Translations under genes and position numbers: made by a program
Notes under the pieces: generated by a model
What the model was told of the DNA's origin: nothing
Databases searched by the model: none
What the model saw: only the letters and a program-made list of their open reading frames with translations
Shown here: positions 57,101 to 64,000 of the stretch, piece by piece
Layout: each line of letters begins with the position of its first letter
How positions within the stretch are numbered: position 1 is the stretch's first letter
Source: Tabrizicola thermarum
GTDB lineage: Bacteria; Pseudomonadota; Alphaproteobacteria; Rhodobacterales; Rhodobacteraceae
NCBI RefSeq assembly: GCF_003574395.1
Contig: NZ_QMJY01000080.1
Location: forward strand, 62,001-126,000
DNA length: 64,000 nucleotides
Reading direction: 5' to 3'

Positions 57101-57834
57101 TCCTTCCCGGCAGACTTGAACGGCTCTACATCCTTGACCTCGGCCTGTTCGACGTCCGCAACGGGGAACGGATCATCGGCATCCCGGGCTATCTGATGCA
57201 GACCGACCGTGGCCAGAACATCCTGTTCGACACCGGCTTTCCGCCCGACTACCTGACCGACCCCGACCGCCCGGCCCGGGACGGCCTGCCCCGCTTTGGC
57301 CGCCTGATCGACTTCCGCCCCGACCAGACCGCCGAAGGGGCCCTCGCCCTCCTCGGCCTGGCACCCGGGGACATCGACCTTGTGATCCTGTCGCACGGCC
57401 ACATCGACCACGTCGGCTCGCTGCCGCTTTTCGCCCACGCCCCCATCGTCCTGACCGCCCGCGAACGGGCCGAGCCGGCACCGCTTTATTTCGGCAGCGT
57501 CCGCCCGATCGTCTGGCCCGACGCCACCTATCACCGGATCGACACCGACACGCCCGTCTGCGAGGGCCTGACCCTGATCCCCACCCCCGGCCACACACCC
57601 GGCCATCTCTCGGCCCTTGTCACCCTGCCCGACGGCCGTCGGGTGATCCTGGCCGCCGACGCGATCAACCGCGCCTCGGAACCGGCCGAGGCTTTCGCCG
57701 ATTCGATGGACCCAGCCGCCTCGCAGGCTTCGGCCAACTACCTTCTGTCGCTGGCCGATCCTGACGCCGTGCTGATCTACGGTCACGAACCCGCGCAATG
57801 GCCGCTCCTGCCCAAGGCGCCCCGGCCATGGTAG
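57097..57834 (+). CDS. Metallo-beta-lactamase-fold hydrolase (AHL lactonase-like)
   Basis: A 245-residue MBL-fold enzyme. The zinc motif is SHGHIDHVG, followed by TPGHTPGHLS, the bridging Asp in AADAI and a C-terminal GHEPAQW. The layout is that of the quorum-quenching N-acyl homoserine lactonases and related hydrolases, but the same core serves many substrates. GTG start at 57097 overlaps the TraB-type stop, so they are co-translated. Confidence 0.85.
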   Translation: MILPGRLERLYILDLGLFDVRNGERIIGIPGYLMQTDRGQNILFDTGFPPDYLTDPDRPARDGLPRFGRLIDFRPDQTAEGALALLGLAPGDIDLVILSHGHIDHVGSLPLFAHAPIVLTARERAEPAPLYFGSVRPIVWPDATYHRIDTDTPVCEGLTLIPTPGHTPGHLSALVTLPDGRRVILAADAINRASEPAEAFADSMDPAASQASANYLLSLADPDAVLIYGHEPAQWPLLPKAPRPW

Positions 57835-57919
57835 GCAGCCGCCACCGCGCCCCCGCGTGACAATCGCCGCGCCCTCGCCTATACCGCCCGCGAACCGCGA
57901 AACCTTTCAAGGGCATCCC

Positions 57920-58837
57920 ATGACCACCCTCGTCTTCGGCCACAAATCCCCTGACACCGATTCCACCGGCTCGCCGATCATCTGGGCCTGGTATCTGAAT
58001 GAAACCGGCACCCCGGCGAAACCCGTCCTTCTGGGCGAACCCAACACCGAAACCGCCTTCGTGCTGCGCCACTGGGGCCTGGAAAAGCCCGAGATCATTT
58101 CGGACGTCACCGCCGAGGACAAGGTGGTGATCGTAGATACCAACAACCCGGCGGAACTGCCGCCTTCCATCAACGAGGCCAGGATCCAGGGCATCATCGA
58201 CCACCACCTTCTGGTCGGCGGCCTCAGGACGAAAAACCCGATCGACATCACCATCCGCCCGCTGGCCTGCACCGCCACGATCCTGCACGACCTGATGGGC
58301 GATGCCGTGGCCAAGGCGCCGAAGCACATCAAGGGCGCGATGCTGTCCTGCATCCTGTCCGACACGCTGGAGTTCCGCAGCCCCACCACCACCCCGCACG
58401 ACCGCGCGGTGGCCGAGAAACTGGCCGCCGACCTTGGGGTCAACATCAACGAACTGGCCACCAGGATGTTCGAGGCGAAATCCGACGTCTCCGCCTTCTC
58501 GGATGCCGAACTTCTGAGGATGGACTCCAAGGAATACACCGTCGCCGGCAAGGAACTGCGCGTCTCGGTGCTGGAGACCACCGCGCCCAAGGTCGTCCTT
58601 GACCGCAAGGACAGCCTGATGCGATCCATGGTGGAAGTGGCGAAAGAGGACGGCGCCGATCAGGTGCTCCTGTTCGTCGTGGACATCCTGAAGGAAGAGG
58701 CGACGCTTCTGGTTCCGAACGATCTGGTCAAGCAGCTTGCCGAAGCCTCCTTCGGCGTGAAGGTCACCGGCGACACGGTCGTCCTGCCCGGGATCATGAG
58801 CCGCAAGAAGCAGATCATCCCCGCGCTGAAGCTCTGA
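57920..58837 (+). CDS. ppaC: Manganese-dependent inorganic pyrophosphatase
   Basis: A 305-residue family II pyrophosphatase (DHH superfamily). GHKSPDTDS, VDTNN, the DHH motif in GIIDHHLL, and the C-terminal SRKKQIIP are present. It hydrolyses pyrophosphate with Mn2+. No CBS domains, so it is not the nucleotide-regulated form. ATG at 57920. Confidence 0.95.
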   Translation: MTTLVFGHKSPDTDSTGSPIIWAWYLNETGTPAKPVLLGEPNTETAFVLRHWGLEKPEIISDVTAEDKVVIVDTNNPAELPPSINEARIQGIIDHHLLVGGLRTKNPIDITIRPLACTATILHDLMGDAVAKAPKHIKGAMLSCILSDTLEFRSPTTTPHDRAVAEKLAADLGVNINELATRMFEAKSDVSAFSDAELLRMDSKEYTVAGKELRVSVLETTAPKVVLDRKDSLMRSMVEVAKEDGADQVLLFVVDILKEEATLLVPNDLVKQLAEASFGVKVTGDTVVLPGIMSRKKQIIPALKL

Positions 58838-58860
58838 TTTCAGCCGCCGTTGCGCAACCG

Positions 58861-58886
58861 TCCGTGCATGCGCGCGTATGCATGGA
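58861..58886. repeat. Short palindromic stem-loop between ppaC and the HAD gene
   Basis: TCCGTGCATGCG and CGTATGCATGGA pair over 12 positions allowing two G-U pairs, around a 2-base apex. No U-run follows. It may be a 3' structure of the ppaC message. Confidence 0.4.
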
Positions 58887-58945
58887 CGGGCTCTGCGACG
58901 CAAACGGGTTGCAGACCGCCGTTCCAGTCCCGAAAGGACCCCAGA

Positions 58946-59833
58946 ATGACCCAGATCATCCGCGCGCTTGCTGATCTGACAGGCCGATACGACGCCGTTT
59001 TCTGCGATCTCTGGGGCTGCCTGCACAACGGGAAAGCCGCCTATCCGGCCGCCGTTGCGGCCCTGCAAGGCTTTCGCGCAACGGGTGGGAAGGTCGTTCT
59101 TCTGACCAACGCGCCTCGGCCGAAATCCAGCGTCATCGATCAGTTGGATGGCCTTGGCGTGCCCCGCGACGCCTATGATCTGGTGGTCACCTCGGGCGAT
59201 GCGGCGCAGATGGGGATGCTCTCGGGCGCCGTGGGCCGCCGCGTCCACCACATCGGCGCGCCGAAGGATGAGGTTTTCTTCACCGATTTCGCCGAGGATC
59301 TCGCCGCCTACGCCGCCACGCAGCCCCCGATCACCCGCGTCCCGCTACAGGAAGCCGAGGGGATCGTCTGCACCGGCCTGCGCGACGACCTGACCGAAAC
59401 CCCGGAGGATTACCGCGCAAGCCTGCTTCTTGGAAAGACCCTTGGCCTGCCCATGCTTTGCGCCAACCCGGACATCGTTGTCGACATGGGCGACAAGCGG
59501 CTCTACTGCGCCGGGGCGCTGGCCAAGGCCTACGAGGACATGGGCGGCACCGCGCTTTACTTCGGCAAGCCGCACCCCCCGATCTACGACCTCGCCCGCC
59601 GCCGCCTGGCCCAGACCGGGCTGACCGACGCGCAGATCCTCTGCATCGGCGACGGAATTTTCACGGATATTCAAGGCGGTATCGGTGAGGGCCTCGATAC
59701 CCTGTTCATCACCGGGGGGCTTGAGGCCGACCGCTTCGGCCCCGACGTCGAAAACCCCGATCCGGCGCGTCTTGACGCCTGGCTTGGGGCGAAGGAACTG
59801 TCGCCGACCTTCGCCATGGGCCGCCTGCGCTGA
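58946..59833 (+). CDS. TIGR01459 family HAD-type hydrolase (NagD-like)
   Basis: A 295-residue HAD hydrolase of subclass IIA. The motif I DLWGCLHNG with nucleophile Asp is the TIGR01459 signature (W-G in place of the usual D-G). Motif II is VVLLTNAPRPK and motif IV GDGIFTDIQGG. Substrate unknown; alphaproteobacterial family. Confidence 0.9.
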   Translation: MTQIIRALADLTGRYDAVFCDLWGCLHNGKAAYPAAVAALQGFRATGGKVVLLTNAPRPKSSVIDQLDGLGVPRDAYDLVVTSGDAAQMGMLSGAVGRRVHHIGAPKDEVFFTDFAEDLAAYAATQPPITRVPLQEAEGIVCTGLRDDLTETPEDYRASLLLGKTLGLPMLCANPDIVVDMGDKRLYCAGALAKAYEDMGGTALYFGKPHPPIYDLARRRLAQTGLTDAQILCIGDGIFTDIQGGIGEGLDTLFITGGLEADRFGPDVENPDPARLDAWLGAKELSPTFAMGRLR

Positions 59834-59952
59834 TCCGCGCGGTAATTTTCAGTCTCATACTATCGTCTACTTGAACTATTCTTGCGCAAACGATTGTGCC
59901 GCAGCGCAGCATGTGCTAGCGTTTCGCCACGCAAGGTAGGGAATCGAAAACC

Positions 59953-60396
59953 ATGCTGGACAACATGCCCCGTGGGACGATCTGCATCGAGGACATCGAA
60001 ATCGGCATGTCCCGTCATCTGATGAAGGTCGTAACCGACCGGGATATCGAGCTTTTTGCCGAGGTCTCTACCGACCGCAACCCCGTCCATCTGGATGAAC
60101 AATACGCCCGGGACACGATCTTCGAGGGCCGCATCGCCCACGGCATGCTGACCGCGGGCCTCATCTCCGCCGTCATCGGCGAGCAACTGCCCGGCCACGG
60201 CACCGTCTATCTGGGCCAATCCTTGCGCTTCATGGCCCCCGTCCGCCCCGGCGACATGGTCCGGGCCGAGGTCACCGTCACCGCCATCGACCATGCCAAG
60301 CGCCGAGTCACCCTTGAAACCCTCGCCTCGGTCGGTAAAACCGTTGTGGTGAAGGGTGAGGCGCTGGTTCTTGCGCCCAGCCGCAAGTTCGACTGA
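59953..60396 (+). CDS. MaoC-family hydratase
   Basis: A 147-residue hot-dog-fold hydratase, like R-specific enoyl-CoA hydratases (PhaJ). The Asp/His pair of the active site is in TDRNPVHLDE, and IAHGMLTAGLISAVIG follows. The CoA substrate is not known. It has a weak candidate promoter (TTGTGC-N17-TAGCGT, 59894-59922) in its 119-base upstream spacer. Confidence 0.9.
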   Translation: MLDNMPRGTICIEDIEIGMSRHLMKVVTDRDIELFAEVSTDRNPVHLDEQYARDTIFEGRIAHGMLTAGLISAVIGEQLPGHGTVYLGQSLRFMAPVRPGDMVRAEVTVTAIDHAKRRVTLETLASVGKTVVVKGEALVLAPSRKFD

Positions 60397-60425
60397 CGGG
60401 GCAGACGCCCCCTTGAAGGGCGCGG

Positions 60426-61349
60426 ATGCAGATTCATCAGGATTTCCAGTGGCTTGACCCCTCTGCCCGGGGTGCATCCTGCGCGATGGGCAATTTTGAC
60501 GGCGTTCATCTCGGCCACGCTTCCGTCATCGACCTCGCGCGTGGCCGTGGCCCGTTGGGCGTCATCACCTTCGAACCCCATCCGCGCCAGTTCTTCGCCC
60601 CCGACGCCCCGCCCTTCCGCCTGATGAACGCCGAAGCGCGGGCGAACCGGCTGGCCAAGCTGGGGGTCGAGCACCTGTTCCAGCTGCCCTTCAACCGCGC
60701 GCTCGCCGCCCTGACGCCCGAGGAATTCGCCCGCGACGTGCTGGCCGAAGGTCTTGGCATCTCTCATGTCGTGGTCGGCGCCGACTTCTGCTTCGGCAAG
60801 GGCCGCTCGGGCACGGCCCATGACCTCCGCGCCCTGGGCGAACGCTTCGGCTTTGCCACCACCATCGCGCCGCTGGTGCAGATCGCCGGGCGCGAGGTCT
60901 CCTCGACCGCCATCCGCCAGGCCTTGACCGAAGGCCGCCCGCGCGACGCCGCCGCCATGCTGGGTCACCTCCACCGGATCGAGGGAGAGGTGATCCATGG
61001 CGAAAAGCGGGGCCGCGAACTTGGCTATCCCACGGCAAACATGGCCCTTTCCGGCCTGCACCTGCCACGCTTCGGCGTCTATGCCGTCAAGGTCGATGTC
61101 CTTACCGGCCCCCACACCGGGGCCTACATGGGCGCCGCCAGCCTTGGAGTGCGGCCCATGTTCAACGGCGAGGTGCCGAACCTGGAAACCTTCCTCCTCG
61201 ACTTCAAGGGCGACCTTTACGGCCACCACCTGTCGGTCGCGCTGGTCGAATTCCTGCGGCCCGAGATGAAATTCGACGGCCTTCCCGCCCTCATCGCCCA
61301 GATGGAGGCCGACTGCGCCCAGGCTCGCGCAATCCTGGCGACCGCATGA
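60426..61349 (+). CDS. ribF: Bifunctional riboflavin kinase/FAD synthetase
   Basis: A 307-residue RibF. The N-terminal adenylyltransferase has MGNFDGVHLGH and FEPHPRQFF with the SSTAIRQAL motif near the end of the domain; the C-terminal flavokinase has GRELGYPTANM. It makes FMN and FAD from riboflavin. Thirty bases after the MaoC gene. Confidence 0.95.
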   Translation: MQIHQDFQWLDPSARGASCAMGNFDGVHLGHASVIDLARGRGPLGVITFEPHPRQFFAPDAPPFRLMNAEARANRLAKLGVEHLFQLPFNRALAALTPEEFARDVLAEGLGISHVVVGADFCFGKGRSGTAHDLRALGERFGFATTIAPLVQIAGREVSSTAIRQALTEGRPRDAAAMLGHLHRIEGEVIHGEKRGRELGYPTANMALSGLHLPRFGVYAVKVDVLTGPHTGAYMGAASLGVRPMFNGEVPNLETFLLDFKGDLYGHHLSVALVEFLRPEMKFDGLPALIAQMEADCAQARAILATA

Positions 61350-61795
61350 CGCTCCGCCCCCGGTTCTGGGAAACCGTCCCCCTGTCGAAGATGACGCAAG
61401 CCGAATGGGAGGCGCTGTGCGACGGCTGCGGCAAGTGCTGCCTGAACAAGCTGGAATATGAGGACACCGGCGAGGTCGCCTATACCCGCATTGCCTGTCG
61501 CCTGTTCGACGGCGACACCTGCCGGTGCCGCGACTATCCGAACCGCAAGCTGCACGTCCCGGAATGTGTGGTCCTGACGCCGAAGACCCTGCCGAAGATC
61601 GCCTACTGGATGCCCGCGACCTGCGCCTACAAGCTGCTGTTCCAGAAGAAGAAACTGCCCGACTGGCACCCGTTGTTGACCGGCGACCCGGACAGCACGC
61701 ACAAGGCGGGCGCGTCGATCAGGGGGTTGACGCTCTCGGAAGCCGACATCCCCGAGGACGACTGGGAAGACTACCTGATCGAGGAAACCCCCTGA
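61346..61795 (+). CDS. YcgN-family cysteine-cluster protein (UPF0260)
   Basis: A 149-residue protein with an N-terminal CDGCGKCCLNKLE cluster and ACRLFDGDTCRCRDYPNR, the YcgN/UPF0260 signature. It probably binds a metal or Fe-S cluster; its role is unknown. ATG overlaps the ribF stop by four bases. Confidence 0.9.
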   Translation: MTLRPRFWETVPLSKMTQAEWEALCDGCGKCCLNKLEYEDTGEVAYTRIACRLFDGDTCRCRDYPNRKLHVPECVVLTPKTLPKIAYWMPATCAYKLLFQKKKLPDWHPLLTGDPDSTHKAGASIRGLTLSEADIPEDDWEDYLIEETP

Positions 61796-62811
61796 TGCGC
61801 TTTGCCTCCGACAACACCTCGGGTGCGGCCCCCGAGATCATGGCCGCGATCCTGAAGGCCAATGAAGGCTATGAGCGCAGCTATGGCGCCGATGCGGCGA
61901 TGGCGCGCGTGACCGATCTGGTGCGCGAGATCTTCGAAGCGCCAGAAGCCGAGGTCCGCCTTGTCGCCACAGGCACTGCCGCCAATGCGCTGGCCATCGC
62001 GACCCATGTCCAGCCCTGGGACGGCGTGTTCTGCCACCAGCACGCCCATATTGCCGAGGACGAATGCAATGCGCCAGAGTTCTACTCCGGCGCCAAGCTG
62101 GTCCTGATCCCGGGCGAACACGGCAAGATCACGCCTGACGCCCTGGCCGAGGCCCTTGCCACCACCGGCGAAAGCGGCGTCCACGGCGTGCAGAGGGGCA
62201 TGCTGTCGCTGACCAATGTGACCGAGGCCGGCACCGTCTACACCCCCGCCGAGATCGCGGCCCTGACCGCGCTTGCCAAGGCAAAGGGCATCCCCTGCCA
62301 CCTGGATGGCGCCCGGTTCGCCAATGCCCTGGTCGCCACCGGGGCAAGTCCGGCCGAGATGACCTGGAAAGCGGGGATCGACGTCCTGTCGCTGGGCGGG
62401 ACGAAGAACGGCTGCCTGGGGGTCGAGGGCGTGGTCCTTTTCAACCCGGCAAAGGCCTGGGAGCTGGAGCTGCGGCGCAAGCGGGGCGGGCACCTGTTCT
62501 CCAAGCACCGCTTCCTGTCGGCGCAGATGGAGGCTTACCTCACCGACGGTCTCTGGCTGCGGCTGGCAGCGCAGGCCAATGCGATGGGTCAGCGCCTGGT
62601 GCAGGGGCTGCGTGACCGGCAGGCGCATGTTCCCCCTGCCGACGCCAACATGCTGTTCCCCGAATGGCCCACCGGCCACCACGACCGGCTGGAGGCTGCG
62701 GGCGCGCATTACTACCGCTTTCCCGCCCCACAAGGCCGCGAGAGGGCGCGCCTTGTCGCGTCGTGGTCCACGACCGAGGCCGATGTCGACGCCTTCCTGA
62801 ACGCCTTCTGA
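61795..62811 (+). CDS. ltaE: Low-specificity L-threonine aldolase
   Basis: A 338-residue PLP enzyme of the beta-eliminating lyase family, cleaving L-threonine and L-allo-threonine to glycine and acetaldehyde. SDNTSGAAPEIM, CHLDGARFANAL and SLGGTKNG with the PLP Lys (about residue 203) are present. ATG overlaps the previous stop by one base. Confidence 0.93.
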   Translation: MRFASDNTSGAAPEIMAAILKANEGYERSYGADAAMARVTDLVREIFEAPEAEVRLVATGTAANALAIATHVQPWDGVFCHQHAHIAEDECNAPEFYSGAKLVLIPGEHGKITPDALAEALATTGESGVHGVQRGMLSLTNVTEAGTVYTPAEIAALTALAKAKGIPCHLDGARFANALVATGASPAEMTWKAGIDVLSLGGTKNGCLGVEGVVLFNPAKAWELELRRKRGGHLFSKHRFLSAQMEAYLTDGLWLRLAAQANAMGQRLVQGLRDRQAHVPPADANMLFPEWPTGHHDRLEAAGAHYYRFPAPQGRERARLVASWSTTEADVDAFLNAF

Positions 62812-62907
62812 ACAGTGGATTTCGCGGCCTCTCACCTCGCGCCGGGTTGCATTCGCTTGGCCGGGTGATAAGCGGTGCCCATCCCGAATCCGCTGCCCGG
62901 AGCCGCC

Positions 62908-63927
62908 ATGCCCGCTGTCACCGAACCGAAGCTCATCGCCGGTAACGCCAATCTTCCCCTTGCCAAGGCCATCGCCCGGCGGATGTCGATGCACCGGGGG
63001 ATGAGCGTGAACCTCGTGGACGCGCGGGTCGAACGGTTCAACGATCAGGAAATCTTCGTCGAAGTGTTCGAAAACGTCCGGGGCGAGGACATGTATGTCA
63101 TCCAGCCGACCTCGAACCCGGCGAACGACAATCTGATGGAACTGCTCATCATGGTCGATGCGCTGCGCCGGTCCAGCGCCAGCCGCATCACCGCCGTGAT
63201 CCCCTATTTCGGCTATGCCCGCCAGGACCGCCGCGCCAAGGCCCGCACGCCGATCAGCGCCAAGCTGGTGGCGAACCTGATCGAGACCGCCGGGGTGGAC
63301 CGCGTCCTGACGCTGGACCTGCACGCCGCGCAGATCCAGGGCTTCTTCGACATCCCGGTGGACAACCTTTACGCCGCACCGGTCTTTGCGCTGGACATCG
63401 AGCACCACTTCAAGGGCGCGATGGACGACATCATGATCGTCTCGCCCGACGTGGGCGGCGTGGCGCGCGCGCGGGAACTGGCCAAGCGGATCAACGCGCC
63501 CCTCGCCATCGTGGACAAGCGGCGCGAGAAGGCGGGCGAGGTCGCGGGCATGACCGTGATCGGCGATGTGAGGGGCCACAAGTGCATCATCGTCGACGAC
63601 ATCTGCGACACGGCCGGAACGCTGTGCAAGGCGGCCGAAACGCTGATGGAGGCCGGCGCGACCGAGGTGCACAGCTACATCACCCACGGCGTGCTGTCCG
63701 GCCCGGCGGTGGAACGCGTCGCTAATTCGGTGATGAAGTCCCTGGTCATCACCGATTCCATCGCCCCGACCGAGGCGGTGAAGGCCGCCAGGAACATCCG
63801 CATCGTGCCCACCGCGCCGATGTTTGCCCAGGCGATCCTGAACATCTGGGGCGGCATGTCGGTGTCCTCGCTGTTCGAGACCGACACCCTGGTCCCGATC
63901 TACGAGGGACTCTATCAGCGCAGCTGA
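62908..63927 (+). CDS. prs: Ribose-phosphate pyrophosphokinase
   Basis: A 339-residue PRPP synthetase, making PRPP from ribose 5-phosphate and ATP for nucleotides, histidine and tryptophan. [44 protein letters not shown] and the PRPP loop [11 protein letters not shown] are present. ATG at 62908 has GGAG six bases upstream; a GTG at 62875 is in frame but lies before a weak site. The last 73 bases of the window carry no gene I can define. Confidence 0.95.
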   Translation: MPAVTEPKLIAGNANLPLAKAIARRMSMHRGMSVNLVDARVERFNDQEIFVEVFENVRGEDMYVIQPTSNPANDNLMELLIMVDALRRSSASRITAVIPYFGYARQDRRAKARTPISAKLVANLIETAGVDRVLTLDLHAAQIQGFFDIPVDNLYAAPVFALDIEHHFKGAMDDIMIVSPDVGGVARARELAKRINAPLAIVDKRREKAGEVAGMTVIGDVRGHKCIIVDDICDTAGTLCKAAETLMEAGATEVHSYITHGVLSGPAVERVANSVMKSLVITDSIAPTEAVKAARNIRIVPTAPMFAQAILNIWGGMSVSSLFETDTLVPIYEGLYQRS

Positions 63928-64000
63928 CGCGAAACGGCGCGGCGATTGCCATAAAGTCAGCCCAATTTGCGGCTAAGGCTGCGATTGTTGCGGGCCTGCG

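Overview
The window looks like a chromosomal segment of an alphaproteobacterium of the Rhodobacterales (Rhodobacter/Paracoccus-like). The signs are high GC, an FnrL-type regulator divergent from hemN across a perfect FNR box, a fused sulfate adenylyltransferase/APS kinase, a CIRCE-controlled groESL, an RbaV/RbaW-like partner-switching pair, and two copies of a hairpin element of the kind common between Rhodobacterales genes. I see no rRNA, tRNA, CRISPR array, prophage or insertion sequence. Most of it is core metabolism and stress genes in short, tightly overlapped operons.

Layout. 1-6 kb: the end of a Ser/Thr kinase with a roadblock-like tail, a membrane acyltransferase, dadA, lolA, a lytic transglycosylase-like lipoprotein, hspQ and the STAS/anti-sigma pair. 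6-10 kb: gamma-glutamyltransferase, free methionine-(R)-sulfoxide reductase, homocysteine S-methyltransferase and an RluA-type pseudouridine synthase, which has a sulfur amino acid theme. 10-13 kb: a three-gene operon (outer-membrane barrel, processive GT2, polytopic membrane protein) resembling a YaiO/YaiP-like polysaccharide system of unknown product. 13-16 kb: fnrL and hemN. 16-23 kb: a yejABEF peptide importer with a glycosyltransferase appended; yejA is frameshifted. 23-32 kb: cytochrome c, pheA, nudC, cpdB-like and small metabolic genes, including a methyltransferase broken by an ochre codon. 32-36 kb: leuC and leuD separated by a glycosyltransferase and preceded by a possible leaderless 30-residue ORF. 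36-46 kb: SOUL, ABC-F, EamA, gpmI-envC-ctpA-rppH and sat/cysC. 46-53 kb: cytochrome b561, fatty acid hydroxylase family, hsp20-DUF1150 with an RpoH-like promoter, purEK and a Nudix-GreB-GNAT set. 53-64 kb: groESL, TraB/GumN, metallo-beta-lactamase fold, ppaC, HAD, MaoC, ribF, YcgN, ltaE and prs.

Regulation can be read directly at several places: the FNR box whose spacing predicts hemN transcription starting at its ATG, the perfect CIRCE ahead of groES, the sigma-32-type promoter of hsp20, an inverted repeat between dadA and lolA, and a long inverted repeat ahead of the polysaccharide operon. The most promising material for new biology is the 10.4-13.3 kb polysaccharide operon with its leader inverted repeat, the leader ORF of leuC, the glycosyltransferase inside the leu operon, and the kinase-roadblock fusion cut by the left edge.
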